From Chara braunii (lineage: Eukaryota > Streptophyta > Charophyceae > Charales > Characeae): a DNA stretch of 23,082 nucleotides. Under the pieces are notes generated by a model. It ran no database searches. It saw only the letters and a list, made by a program, of their open reading frames with translations, and was not told the origin of the DNA. A program made the translations under genes and the position numbers. The stretch lies in NCBI GenBank assembly GCA_003427395.1, contig BFEA01000055.1, positions 158,873 to 181,954 on the forward strand. The letters are read 5' to 3'. Within the stretch, counting starts at the first letter, position 1, and every line of letters starts with the position of its first letter. Below, piece after piece: positions 1-8,666 of this stretch.

Positions 1-95
1 GATGATGGCGATGACCTGCGTCCGCTCGAGTATTACAGCAAACGCATGCCCAGCCACAAGGTAGCTACCTCCACGTATATGCGTGAGCTCTATGC
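1..95. repeat. 95-mer shared with both sides of the N at 8489
   Basis: Bases 1-95 are identical to 8394-8488 and to 8490-8584. The sequence is part of a retrotransposon RNase H domain. Its exact length equals the overlap found at the other single-N join (5290), so the window start is most likely a contig end lying at a branch of the assembly graph. Just after this 95-mer the two integrase-side copies differ (t here, c at 8585). Confidence 0.9.
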
Positions 96-176
96 TTACG
101 AGAAGCGCTCACACATTGGAAGCACTACCTCTTGGGTCGCCACTTCAAGGTCTACTCCGATCACCAGACCTTGTAG
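1..176 (+). pseudogene. RNase H domain, 3' part, retroelement copy 1 (broken)
   Basis: This is the C-terminal half of a Ty3/gypsy RNase H domain, which degrades the RNA strand during reverse transcription. The reading from base 1 gives the DLRPLEYYSKRM region and the RELY segment with its catalytic Glu. Relative to copy 2 (8490 onward) one C is missing after base 95, shifting the frame. The SDHQTL segment with the last catalytic Asp lies in the next frame. An in-frame TAG follows QTL at 174-176, and the same stop is present in copy 2 at 8664-8666. The start of the domain lies outside the window. Confidence 0.85.
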
Positions 177-1560
177 TGGATTAAAACAGAAACTGATCTC
201 TCCCCGACGCTGACCCGCTGGTTGCATGACATTTGAACTGAAACACAAGAAAGGTTGTTATAATCGTGTTGTTGATGCTTTGTCGCGCCACCCTGAGTTT
301 TTGACTTGCCTTGTGGGATCATATGACCTCCGAAGGAAACAGAAGGAGGATCTGGTCGAACACACTGCCAAGGATCCGGACCTGAGTCCCATCCTTGAGC
401 TGCTCAAGGCTGACCCTAGCAGTCAACCTGATTTTCACGAGTGTGAGGGTCTTGTGTTCCGCTGGTATGGGAAGTTTTATCGTTTGTGTGTACCCAACCA
501 TGCGCCTCTCCGGACTCATTTCTTGGATTTGGCACATGGTCGGAGTGGACACTTCGGCTCTGAGAAGACTTATGGAAGTCTTTTGCAGCAGTTTGATTGG
601 CCGTGCTCATAAATTTATTGTTGAATGTCAAGTTTGTCAAAGAACCAAGGTCCATAGGCATAAGCCTTATGGCCTGCTGAAACCCCTCCCAATTCCTGAT
701 GGGCCCGGTGAGTCAGTCTCTATCGATTTCACGGACATGGGGAAGGTGAGCGAGGGAGGACATTCACAAGTCATGGTCATTGTGGATCGTTTTTCCAAAT
801 TTATGAATTTGATTCCTCTACCTGCTCATGCACCAAATGAGCTTGTGATCGAAGAATTTCATCAGCAGTACATTTTGCAGTATAGACCCCCGAAAACACT
901 TGTGAGTGATCGGAACACCAGGTTCATTAGTGCTGATTGGAAGGACTTCACTTCACAGATCTACGACATTAAACTCAACAAGACTTCTGGTCGACATCTC
1001 GAAGTCAATGGATTGGCCGAGGAGATCAACCAAACTGTCATTCAACTACTTTGCGCGTTAATTGTTCCGGATCATAACTCGTGGGACAAAGAGCTACACA
1101 AAGCGAAGGGGTTGTACAACAACTTCATTCACTCTGCAACTGGCGTGACACCGAATCAACTGCAATATGGTTGGCAGTTGCACAATCCTCTCTCCTATTT
1201 GTTTCGCGAATGGTCCCCCGGTCTGACGCCCGACATGCCTGGCTACAATGCCAAGTATGCACGCTTGCTCAAAGCTGCTATCGCAGCAATGAACAAGCGT
1301 CAGCATGTCATGATCAAACATGCTAACAAGTCGCGCAAAGAAGGGAACTTCGAAGTAAGAAGTTATGTCTGGGTCAAAATGTCCGAGTTTTCCGACGAAG
1401 AGGGCGTATCACAAAAGCTTCTTCCATTGTACTATGACCCTTGGCAGGTTCTAAAGGTGGTAGGGGATGATTTTGGTCCTTTATATGTGATTGACGTGCC
1501 TCCTCATATGTGCACATATCCTGTCTTTCAGCGTCTAGACTGTTTCCACACATAGATGAT
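177..1560 (+). pseudogene. Ty3/gypsy integrase, copy 1 (frameshifted)
   Basis: The integrase joins retrotransposon cDNA to chromosomal DNA. It is split over two frames: 226-612, then a frame running to 1555. The first frame carries the HHCC zinc-binding start (LAHGRSGHFGSEKTY, ~530-575). A frameshift near 600-608 moves the CQVCQ cysteines and the DDE core into the second frame. The core shows SIDFTDMG, VSDRNTRF and GLAEEINQ, with the expected Asp, Asp and Glu. The GPY-like end (DPWQVLKVVGDDFGPLY) follows, and a further shift near 1530 alters the tail. A 14-base deletion near 229 removes the IDIYNF region seen in copy 2. From ~395 on, this copy is better preserved than copy 2. Confidence 0.9.
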
Positions 1561-1564
1561 GAGA

Positions 1565-1582
1565 CTTTTCCCGTGTTGTTAA
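1565..1582 (+). other. Deletion scar: chromodomain missing from copy 1
   Basis: After the integrase end, copy 1 passes from GAGACTTTTCCC straight to GTGTTGTTAA. Copy 2 has about 160 more bases here (roughly 10075-10235) encoding the chromodomain. CCC is present at both edges in copy 2, so a microhomology deletion is plausible. TTAA at 1579-1582 is the left target-site copy of the inserted element at 1583. Confidence 0.75.
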
Positions 1583-1733
1583 ATCACCAGTACTTCCTAA
1601 AGTAGTGCCCATTAACAAGCCACCACTTTAGGAAATGTACTGGTCACTACAGGAGCACCCAGGTTCATCTCACTAGAAACGTTTCTACTCTATTATTTTC
1701 CCAGGCCTGATACCTGGTCCAATTACTGGTGGT
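1583..1733. mobile_element. 151 bp MITE (TIR ACCnnyAGTAC family) inserted in copy 1
   Basis: Its ends are ATCACCAGTAC and TACTGGTGGT, imperfect inverted repeats, flanked by TTAA at 1579-1582 and 1734-1737. Copy 2 has the uninterrupted site GTTGTTAACGCT at ~10239-10248, so filled and empty sites can be compared directly. The first ~62 bases (1585-1646) also form a hairpin of their own: CCAGTAC-TTCCTAAAGT pairs with ACTTTAGGAAATGTACTGG, apart from a 2-base bulge. There is no coding capacity. TTAA target duplication is a piggyBac habit, but the end sequence is not the usual piggyBac CCC start, so the superfamily is open. Confidence 0.85.
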
Positions 1734-1737
1734 TTAA

Positions 1738-1905
1738 CGCTCATGAACGACAGATCGCTGACGGACAGACTGCTAAGTTTTATGCAAAACTCACTCCTCA
1801 CGGTCTTACTAAATCCCTCTTTCTGATCTACGCGTACGACGCATTTTGTGCCGATTCTGAACGAGTTACTCGCTCGAAGGGACCTTGCTCTTTAGAGGGG
1901 GGTAG
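1738..1905 (+). pseudogene. End of pol and polypurine tract, copy 1
   Basis: This is the last coding stretch of the retroelement before the 3' LTR. The reading ELLARRDLAL just before the LTR matches copy 2 (10353-10402), but copy 1 has a TAG where copy 2 has Glu (~1892). The purine tract AGAGGGGGG (1894-1902) ends three bases before LTR1. It serves as the plus-strand primer in LTR retrotransposons. Confidence 0.75.
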
Positions 1906-3288
1906 TGTAATGACCCGCCAAAACACAGGCTGAGAACACTGCTGATTTATGGGATTTGCCGCTGGAATGAATGCCTTGCTGAGATTCCCGCATTCTGCTG
2001 TGGTTTCCAATTCTGTGTGTGTGTGCGTGCCTGCTGGTTTGCATGCCTGTCTGAGTGCTTGTCGGTTGTGTGTGTGACCCGTAAGGGTAATTGTTAGTTG
2101 AAAGGCCCCGCGGGGCCGGTACTTACCTGTGGCTGTGACAACACTCAAGTAGCGGGGGTAGGCTCACGACACTTAGATCAGCGGGGAAAAAACACTCAAG
2201 TAGCAGGTAGGCCGGTACCACTCAAGTAGTGGTAGAAGTGTCGGGTACTGGAGGCCGAGCAGAAGAAGACAAAAGTTGGCATTTTTGGAGGCCCAGTAGC
2301 GGTAGGTTAGAGGTAGGCCGGTACCAGTCCAGTAGCCTGAGTTTAGGGCCTGTCCGGATGATAGCGGAGCCTGCAATGATGTTTCCCTCCAAAAGGGAGG
2401 AGGTACCGGTTGCTGGGAGGCCGCTTGGCCTAGGAAGTCACCACTGAGAAGACCAGTAGGCCGGTATATCTTCTGGAGGAGCAAGTAGCTCCTCCTCATT
2501 TGCGGTATGCAAGGATTGGGGATATGCTACTGAGCCAAGTGCTGGACTTGTACAACGCTGCCTGGAGGTGAAGGGCAGCTAGGCGCTCAACTTGGCTATG
2601 GCGAGCAGCCCAGCTTGAGGAGGAGGGAGAAGGGGGCGAAGGAGGAGAGTGGCAAGGTACCTACCTGGCTATTGTGGACACCATCTTCATCACCTTGTTG
2701 GACGCTGCATCTGGAAGGGGCCCCAGTTAGGGTAGTGCCGCACCAAGGAAGCTCGAGGCAGAGTCAGGCATGGCAGCTTAGTCAGCAGCGGCATAATTGC
2801 TTTGGGTTGTCCTTTGGACAGGAGTGCAGCGACATAGCTGCTTTGTGTTGTCTTTTGCACAAGAGAGCAGATCCCTCAGTTGTCCGCCATACCCTCAGTT
2901 GTCCGCCATAGCCTAGGCTTGTGAGAGGTGGAAGAAGGGGGGAAAGCCATAGATATGGTGGACCTATTGTGATGTCAGCGGTAAGAGGGAACTTCGGACA
3001 TTGATTCTGGTTCATCCACTTATTGTTGTTATTGTTATTGGAAGAAGAATAAGATTGGTGAACTGAAGAAGGAGGAGGAAGGTGGAGAGAGAAGGGGGAT
3101 TTGTCATTGGTCTTGCTGGTGTACATCTTCTTCTTCTTCTTCTTCTTCTTCTTCTTCTTCTTCTTCTTCTTCTTCTTTCTCTCTTCTTTGGTCTCTATCT
3201 CTTTGCAAGTGCTTCCGTTTCTTTCACAATTGGGTGGCATTGTCTTTCATTGTGAATTTGCACTTTGGGAATGACCAGGATTGTAACA
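1906..3288 (+). repeat. LTR1, shared by copy 1 (3' LTR) and copy 2 (5' LTR)
   Basis: It begins TGTAATGACCCGCC directly after a polypurine tract and ends GTAACA two bases before a primer binding site. Length is 1383 bp against ~1376 bp for LTR2, which is homologous throughout and differs by several percent by eye. Internal subrepeats of the type GGTAGGCCGGTACCA recur at ~2206, 2306 and 2455. LTR1 alone has a ~20 bp tandem duplication (2875-2914, unit CCTCAGTTGTCCGCCATA). The U3/R/U5 limits cannot be placed, and no convincing TATA box was seen. Confidence 0.9.
3126..3177 (+). repeat. (TTC)n microsatellite inside LTR1
   Basis: About 17 TTC units lie near the LTR 3' end. LTR2 has the same tract at 11632-11677, slightly shorter, so the microsatellite belongs to the element. 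The lysine-rich ORF on the minus strand is its translation and is not a gene. Confidence 0.95.
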
Positions 3289-3290
3289 AT

Positions 3291-3302
3291 TGGTACAGGA
3301 GC
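3291..3302 (+). other. Primer binding site (tRNA-iMet-like)
   Basis: TGGTACAGGAGC lies two bases after the LTR end. It matches 9 of 12 positions of TGGTATCAGAGC, the common initiator tRNA-Met site of plant LTR retrotransposons. Its position identifies LTR1 as the 5' LTR of the downstream element. Confidence 0.75.
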
Positions 3303-4792
3303 GGACTTACTTGCTGGCGAGAGGTGTCAGTCACCCTAAACCTAATTCCAAATTAGGTTAGGGCTAACCTAATCTTGGATTAGGGTCGGAAGTTAGGGTT
3401 AAGAGGGGCAGTGAGGTATGTGGATACTTCCCCCACCTGGTTAGGTCATGTAGGGTCGACATCAGACCTGACCAGGTTGCTTGTGTGATTGGATGGGGTG
3501 GCGAGACACAAAGGAGGCTGATTGGAGTAAGCGAGAGGGAGTAGAGAGTGAGAGGTACTCGCACCTGGAATCTGCACTTCAAGAAGACATTGAGTGACTT
3601 TTGGGCTTCCCCTCAAGAGTGAGACTTGATCGGAGGCTGCCATATTTGCATCGAAGAGCTGCAAGTTGCTACTTTGCTCTTCATACATCGACGGGGGATC
3701 TGGCGTTGTAACAGGGGTGTAGGGAGGCCCTCTTAGTCATGCTAGGACACTTCGTGTAGTGGTAACCAGGGGTCAGGAGGAGCTATGAGAGAGGGGGGTG
3801 AGTCGTTATCGATCTTTGGAGGCCGGGCCTCATAGGTAAGTGTCGTTTGACCTGGTTATGCCCGTGGGAGGTTGATTGGTGCTTCATGGCCTGTTGGGGT
3901 GTGCTGGGCTCTCTTCCTCTTCTTTGCGGTCTTGGTTGTGTGTGTGAGCATGTGGATTGCTTTCTCACCTGATGGATGGATGAATGATGTATCTTGTTCT
4001 CAATGACATATCTTTCTACCGTGCATTGTCTTTTCACTTCCGAACGGCTGTAGGGGTAAGTTCTTGCTGAAAGTTGTCTTTTCCTTTTAAGTACGGTAAA
4101 GGCAGTTTGGGATTGACTTGGTACACCTATCTCGTTGGTCCTGGTCCACGACCCTTTTGGGACCTTCGGTACTCAGTGGGACCAAGCCCAATGGGACAGG
4201 ACCTTTAGGACCCAAATCTGTTGTCATCAACGCATTTCTTTGCCATGCTGGATTTGGAGGGACACACGGCTAGTAAGGACATTCCTTTCAAGGGGATCTT
4301 GACTGGTCTTACTGCATGTTCTCATATACTGCCCCGCGTCTCGCTCGACAACCGTCTGCACCCCTCGAAATCTCCATTGCTGCAGTTAGTTTTCTTCGGC
4401 CGACTTATTGTGGTACATGTTCCTCGTCATATTAGATAAGAGGGGATCTCCAACTAATTTGATCGGGCACATTCGTTAAGTCAGTGCTATCTTTTATTTG
4501 TTTTTATTTATTTATTTATTCTGCTGCGTGAATGTCATTCTCTAAGTCCAAATGAATTGTCGCTCCGGCTAGGAGTTCTACCTTCTACTCTTTGTGATTT
4601 ATCTTGCTTTTTTTTTTTATCTAACTACCTATATCCAGCATTGAGACGCGTGCACAAAAAGCGGAAAGAGATAGGAGGGAGAGTGAAGGTATTCTTTTTG
4701 AGAGTGTAAGGAGGGGTAAGAGGAGTGTTCGCCCAAACGTAAGCAAAGTGCGGACCCCTCTTGAGAGATCTAATGACGCCCTATCGTCCAGC
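3303..4792 (+). other. Untranslated leader of retroelement copy 2
   Basis: About 1.5 kb separates the primer binding site from the first plausible gag ATG. No protein family was recognised in it. It holds the hairpin cluster at 3341-3384, a run of GGGACC/GGACCC motifs (4138-4210) and a T-rich stretch (4495-4620). A long leader is common in plant Ty3/gypsy elements. Confidence 0.6.
3341..3384 (+). repeat. Overlapping hairpin cluster in leader
   Basis: Three perfect inverted repeats overlap. They are CCTAATT/AATTAGG (3341-3357, loop CCA), a 10-bp pair ATTAGGTTAG/CTAACCTAAT (3352-3373, loop GG) and CCTAATC/GATTAGG (3368-3384, loop TTG). The arms are shared, so alternative folds compete. The position just after the primer binding site is where retroelement RNAs often carry dimerisation or packaging structure, but that role is inferred. 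Confidence 0.75.
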
Positions 4793-5981
4793 ATGGCAGG
4801 CATCACGTCCGAGCAATGGAAGGCCATGCTGGATGTAGCGGCGGAGAGCGAGAAACCTTTTTTTCAAAAACTTTGTGAGGACGCAATGAACAGAGAGAGG
4901 GAGGCAGAGGCAGCAGCTAAAGCCACAAGTATTGTTACACAAGTGACCCTTCTCGAGGTTTCGGAATCTAGTGATGACCGGTTCCAAGAGAAGCTAGTTG
5001 TTGTCAAAGCAGCCTTGGTTCAACTACGGACCTTGGAAGATCTTGAGTCCCGTGTAGCAACTCTAGAGCAACGGAACCAAGAGCTGGAGGCTGAGATAGT
5101 CAGCCTCAAACAGTCCCAATTGGCTGCCAACCGTCCCCCTAATCCTCGTCCCGCTGCAGTCGCAGTTTCTCACCCTAACACAGTCCTCGTGCAAAGAGCA
5201 AGTGGAACTGTGACGAGCGCAGGAACCGGTGCCAGCTCCTCAAGCGGCAACGCCGACAGGTCTGCACTGGTCATAGTCCCTAATGCAGGNAGAGCAAGTG
5301 GAACTGTGACGAGCGCAGGAACCGGTGCCAGCTCCTCAAGCGGCAACGCCGACAGGTCTGCACTGGTCATAGTCCCTAATGCAGGAACATCAGCCCAAAA
5401 CGCCGCAGTTCTTACTGGNGTACAATACANCGGTCCCGTAGTGGACAAGAGGGCAACCACACTGTCGTCCAAGTACGACGGGAAGGGGGACATCACCTCT
5501 TGGATCAGCTCCATGCGCTCATACTTCGAGGNACTGCGAACACCGCACGAAGACCGAAGCATGATCATGGGCACAAATATTGAGCCCGTCNTACAAAGTT
5601 TCATAGAACTCCAAGTTGTTACTGCAGGTTATGAGAGGATGACCTGACTGNGTGTGGCCGAAAGTGACTCNTGTACGTACTCTNGAGGACCTCCTCGTCN
5701 CGCATTATCAAGATAAGCANGTTGCACTCAAGGCAAGGCTGAAGCTTGAGGCTCNCAAGGGCCAAAAGTGGAGGACTTCCATGCAGGCTTTGGAGNAGCA
5801 CTTGACTGGTCTGTTCACTACTCCAAACCTGGGATGGACTGACGTGTCTTGCATGGATGTAGTAATGGGAGTGGCCCCTGAAGGCTATGTCTCCCGGCTA
5901 GGATTCAAGGACCATACGATTGCTAGTCAATCAACAAGCCAAGGACCTCGCAAGGCGTGCGAAGACACTCACTGCAGGTAG
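4793..5981 (+). pseudogene. Ty3/gypsy gag, copy 2 (frameshifted, with Ns)
   Basis: This is the structural capsid protein of the retrotransposon. I start at the ATG at 4793 (MAGITSEQW). The reading is also open upstream, but only from a GTG at 4748. A heptad-rich coiled coil (LESRVATLEQRNQELEAEI) lies at ~5045-5105, followed by a Ser/Ala-rich linker that contains the assembly duplication. The capsid domain begins near SKYDGKGDITSW (~5470). A frameshift near 5640-5651 moves the reading to the frame that ends at 5981 (MQALEXHLTGLFT). Eleven single Ns lie between 5419 and 5796. After 5981 a further gag-like reading (HEHQEADDQSYADDL) is visible to ~6075. Confidence 0.85.
5195..5385. repeat. Exact 95-bp direct repeat around a single N (assembly join)
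   Basis: Bases 5195-5289 and 5291-5385 are identical and separated by the N at 5290. Together with the N, one extra unit adds 96 bases, so the gag reading frame stays open and shows a false 32-residue duplication. The same length recurs at the 8489 join, which marks it as an overlap left between contigs. Confidence 0.93.
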
Positions 5982-6134
5982 AACCTCACAATGCACGCAG
6001 TACGAAAGCAGCAACCAGCTTGACCTGCATGAACATCAGGAGGCTGATGATCAGTCCTATGCGGATGATCTCTAGATGACGATCTAGAGCCAGACTCCGA
6101 CGTGGGCTGTTCTACATAAGCCCTTGAATCTGAC

Positions 6135-6410
6135 ATGAATACTGAAGAGAAATGCAATGCCTTTAAAAAAACTGCTTCAAGCAAGAGGCCTAACCGTGGT
6201 TCGGGTAAGGGAACTATGGCACACCTTCCCGAGAATGCAAAGATCCCTGAGAAACCGGAGGATGCTTCCACTAAGCTTTGGAAAACCCTCGGCATTAGTA
6301 AAAAAAAATGGGAGATAAGATCCAAACTGCTCGTGTGCTTGCATTGTCAAAAGCCTGGGCACGATGTGCAGGAAAGTTATTGTGTGCAAGGAAACAGGCA
6401 AAGGGCGTAG
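6135..6410 (+). pseudogene. Gag nucleocapsid part with degenerate zinc knuckle
   Basis: This is a basic segment rich in Lys and Arg (ASSKRPNRGSGKG, ISKKKWEIRSK), followed by CLHCQKPGHDVQESYC (~6342-6389). The pattern is C-x2-C-x4-H-x6-C instead of C-x2-C-x4-H-x4-C. The residue at the expected fourth position is Ser (AGT), one base from Cys. Nucleocapsid knuckles bind genomic RNA, so this one is probably inactive. Stop codons separate it from the preceding gag frame (~6074). Confidence 0.75.
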
Positions 6411-6608
6411 AAGGGTCATCAGCACTCTCTACAACAAGGGAAGCTGAACAGTCAGCTGCGCCTCTCCAAGGAGCCTGAATCTAATCAGCAGCCTGCTCTT
6501 GAAGCCCGGACTAATGCTGAATCCAAGGCTGCTGCAGTTCAAATACTTCATACTGAGCCTTGGGAGGAGAATAAGGAAGTCAACTTCCACTCTCACCTGG
6601 AACACTGG

Positions 6609-6989
6609 TTGCAGCTCAAGCAGCAACGCCGTGTTCAAGGGAGTGTGGAACTGATCTTCTTTAAACTGCTGATTAACCGCCGATACATCCGTGTGCTGAT
6701 TGATAATGGTTCAACGACTAACTTCTTTTCTCCTAACGGGATTCGTAAGGCGGGCCTCGGAATGAAGCAAGTGGAATTGCAGAACCCTTGTCAGACCCAC
6801 GTAGGCGACCAAGAGGTTGTCACGTCAACACGTGCTGTCAAAGGTGTGTGCATCACTTTTGATAAGGATCGCACTATCACACATGAGCTGAACTTTTAGG
6901 TTATGGACAAGTATCCTTTCGACGCGGTCATTGGCTTGGGCTGGTTAAAGGCTCATTGTCTATAGACCACGTGGGCGGATACTCAGTTC
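6609..6989 (+). pseudogene. Retropepsin-type protease, copy 2 (two in-frame stops)
   Basis: This is the aspartic protease that processes the polyprotein. The active-site segment is VLIDNGSTTNFFS (~6691-6730), where Asp-Asn-Gly stands in place of the usual Asp-Ser/Thr-Gly. The second hallmark, DAVIGLGWL, lies at ~6921-6947. Two TAG codons break the frame, at 6897-6899 after HELNF and at 6963-6965 after KAHCL. The same frame continues into the reverse transcriptase at 6990. Confidence 0.82.
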
Positions 6990-8226
6990 ATGGTGCATGA
7001 TGCCAAGGGGAACGAGCGTACTGTTCTATTGGATGAGACGCGTGAGTCCCCTGTGACTCTTTTGAGTGCAAACCAATTCTGCAAATCGGTGTGCAGGCGC
7101 AAGGAAGCTGAGCATGTGCATGTAGCTCTTGTAAAGCCTCTCCATGTGCCTTTTACTTTTGCTGCATTTTCTACCTCAGAAAGTAATTCTACTTCTACTA
7201 CCTCTACTTCTGTTCCATCTACTTCTACTGTAAAAAGTCAATCTACTTTTGATCCAAGTACTTCGGATTCGGTTGTAATCGCTATAAATTCTCAATCTGA
7301 TTTTCTCTCTCCTTACGAGGATGATCCTCCACCGGAAGTCCGAACAAACGTTCGCCGTCTATTAGATCGATTTCCTGAAGTTCTGGCTGAACCTCGTGGA
7401 GTTCCTGAGCGTCCGGTCAAACACAAGATCGAGATAATAGAAGGGAGTGTTCCTCCAAAGGGTTGCGTCTACCGTATGGGACAAGGCGAGTTGGAGGAGT
7501 TGAGGAGACAAATTGAAGTTATGATTGATCACGGATGGATTCGGTCTAGTGCGTCGGAGTCCGGTGCACCTGTCTTGTTTGTGTCGAAGAAAGGAAGCAA
7601 ACTCCGGATGTGTATTGACTATCGTGGCCTAAATCGGGTTACCAGAAATAATGTTTATCCTTTGCCTCGCATAGATGATCTGCTAGATGCGGTAGATGGG
7701 TGCAAAGTCTTCTCCAAGATCAACCTCAAATCTGGCTACCGCGAGATTGAAGTTGATCTGAGCGACCAACACGAAACTGCATTCCGAAACACGCAATGGG
7801 TTGTACGAATTCATCGTTATGCCCTTCAGTCTTACGAATGCACCAACCACATTTCAGTGCCTCATGGACAAGGTTCTCCGCCATCAGCTCAACAAGTTTG
7901 TTGGTGTTTACCTTGACGACATCCTGATTTTAATCAAGTCCATGGAAGAGCATGTCAAGCACCTTGAGGAGGTTTTGCAAGTCCTCAAGGAGGCACAACT
8001 GCACCTTAACTTAGATAAATCTGAGTTTGGAAGGGACAACGTCATCTATCTTGGGCACCGGTTGTCTGCAAACGGCCTTGAGCCAGAGGCAACCAAGGTT
8101 GAGGTCATACGAAAGTGGCCTCAACCGGCGAACAAACGCGAACTACATTCTTTTCTTGGTTTGGCTTCGTATTACCGGAAGTTTGTGCCCAAATTTCTGT
8201 CATTGCTCACCCACTCTCAAGACTAA
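6990..8226 (+). pseudogene. Ty3/gypsy reverse transcriptase, copy 2 (frameshifted)
   Basis: This is the RNA-dependent DNA polymerase of the element. A Ser/Thr-rich linker (~7160-7290) leads into the RT, with [32 protein letters not shown] and [12 protein letters not shown]. Domain A reads [10 protein letters not shown], with Asn where the catalytic Asp normally stands. A frameshift near 7785-7800 moves the reading to the frame starting at 7801 ([18 protein letters not shown]). The catalytic YLDDILI box follows at ~7906-7926, then the connection region (IYLGHRLSANGLEPEATKV). A second shift near 8195 ends this frame at 8226. The missing Asp and two shifts make it non-functional as read. Confidence 0.9.
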
Positions 8227-8666
8227 CAAGCAAAAATGTTGCCTATGTGTGGTGTGAGAAATGGGAGACTGGGTTCCAAGCCTTGAAAGAGGCTCTGGTA
8301 AGTCATCATGTGCTCCACATTGCGGATCTCAACCGCATGTTCGTAGTTACTACAGACGCGAGCCAGTATGGGATTGGTGCAGTGCTGCAACAAGATGATG
8401 GCGATGACCTGCGTCCGCTCGAGTATTACAGCAAACGCATGCCCAGCCACAAGGTAGCTACCTCCACGTATATGCGTGAGCTCTATGCNGATGATGGCGA
8501 TGACCTGCGTCCGCTCGAGTATTACAGCAAACGCATGCCCAGCCACAAGGTAGCTACCTCCACGTATATGCGTGAGCTCTATGCCTTACGAGAAGCGCTC
8601 ACACATTGGAAGCACTACCTCTTGGGTCGCCACTTCAAGGTCTATTCAGATCACCAGACCTTGTAG
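8196..8666 (+). pseudogene. RNase H domain, copy 2 (premature TAG)
   Basis: It continues from the RT in the frame giving IAHPLSRLTSKNV. The domain shows VVTTDASQYGIGAVLQ with the first catalytic Asp (~8345), the RELY Glu, and YSDHQTL with the last Asp (~8645-8663). A false 32-residue duplication is present because of the N-flanked 95-bp repeat at 8394-8584. A TAG at 8664-8666 follows QTL, where related elements usually carry Lys. Copy 1 has the identical stop. Confidence 0.88.
8394..8584. repeat. Exact 95-bp direct repeat around a single N (assembly join)
   Basis: Bases 8394-8488 and 8490-8584 are identical, with the N at 8489. The same 95-mer opens the window at 1-95. The extra 96 bases preserve the RNase H frame, so a gene caller would not notice the artefact. 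Confidence 0.93.

Noticed and set aside
2782-3240. 152-residue minus-strand reading with a long Lys tract
   Set aside because: It is the translation of the TTC microsatellite in LTR1 and has no conserved part.
3336-3398. TTAGGG/CCCTAA words resembling telomere repeats
   Set aside because: They are irregular and explained by overlapping inverted repeats in the retroelement leader, not by a tandem array.
6135-6425. Minus-strand frames opposite the nucleocapsid and protease
   Set aside because: They are shadows of the retroelement coding strand.
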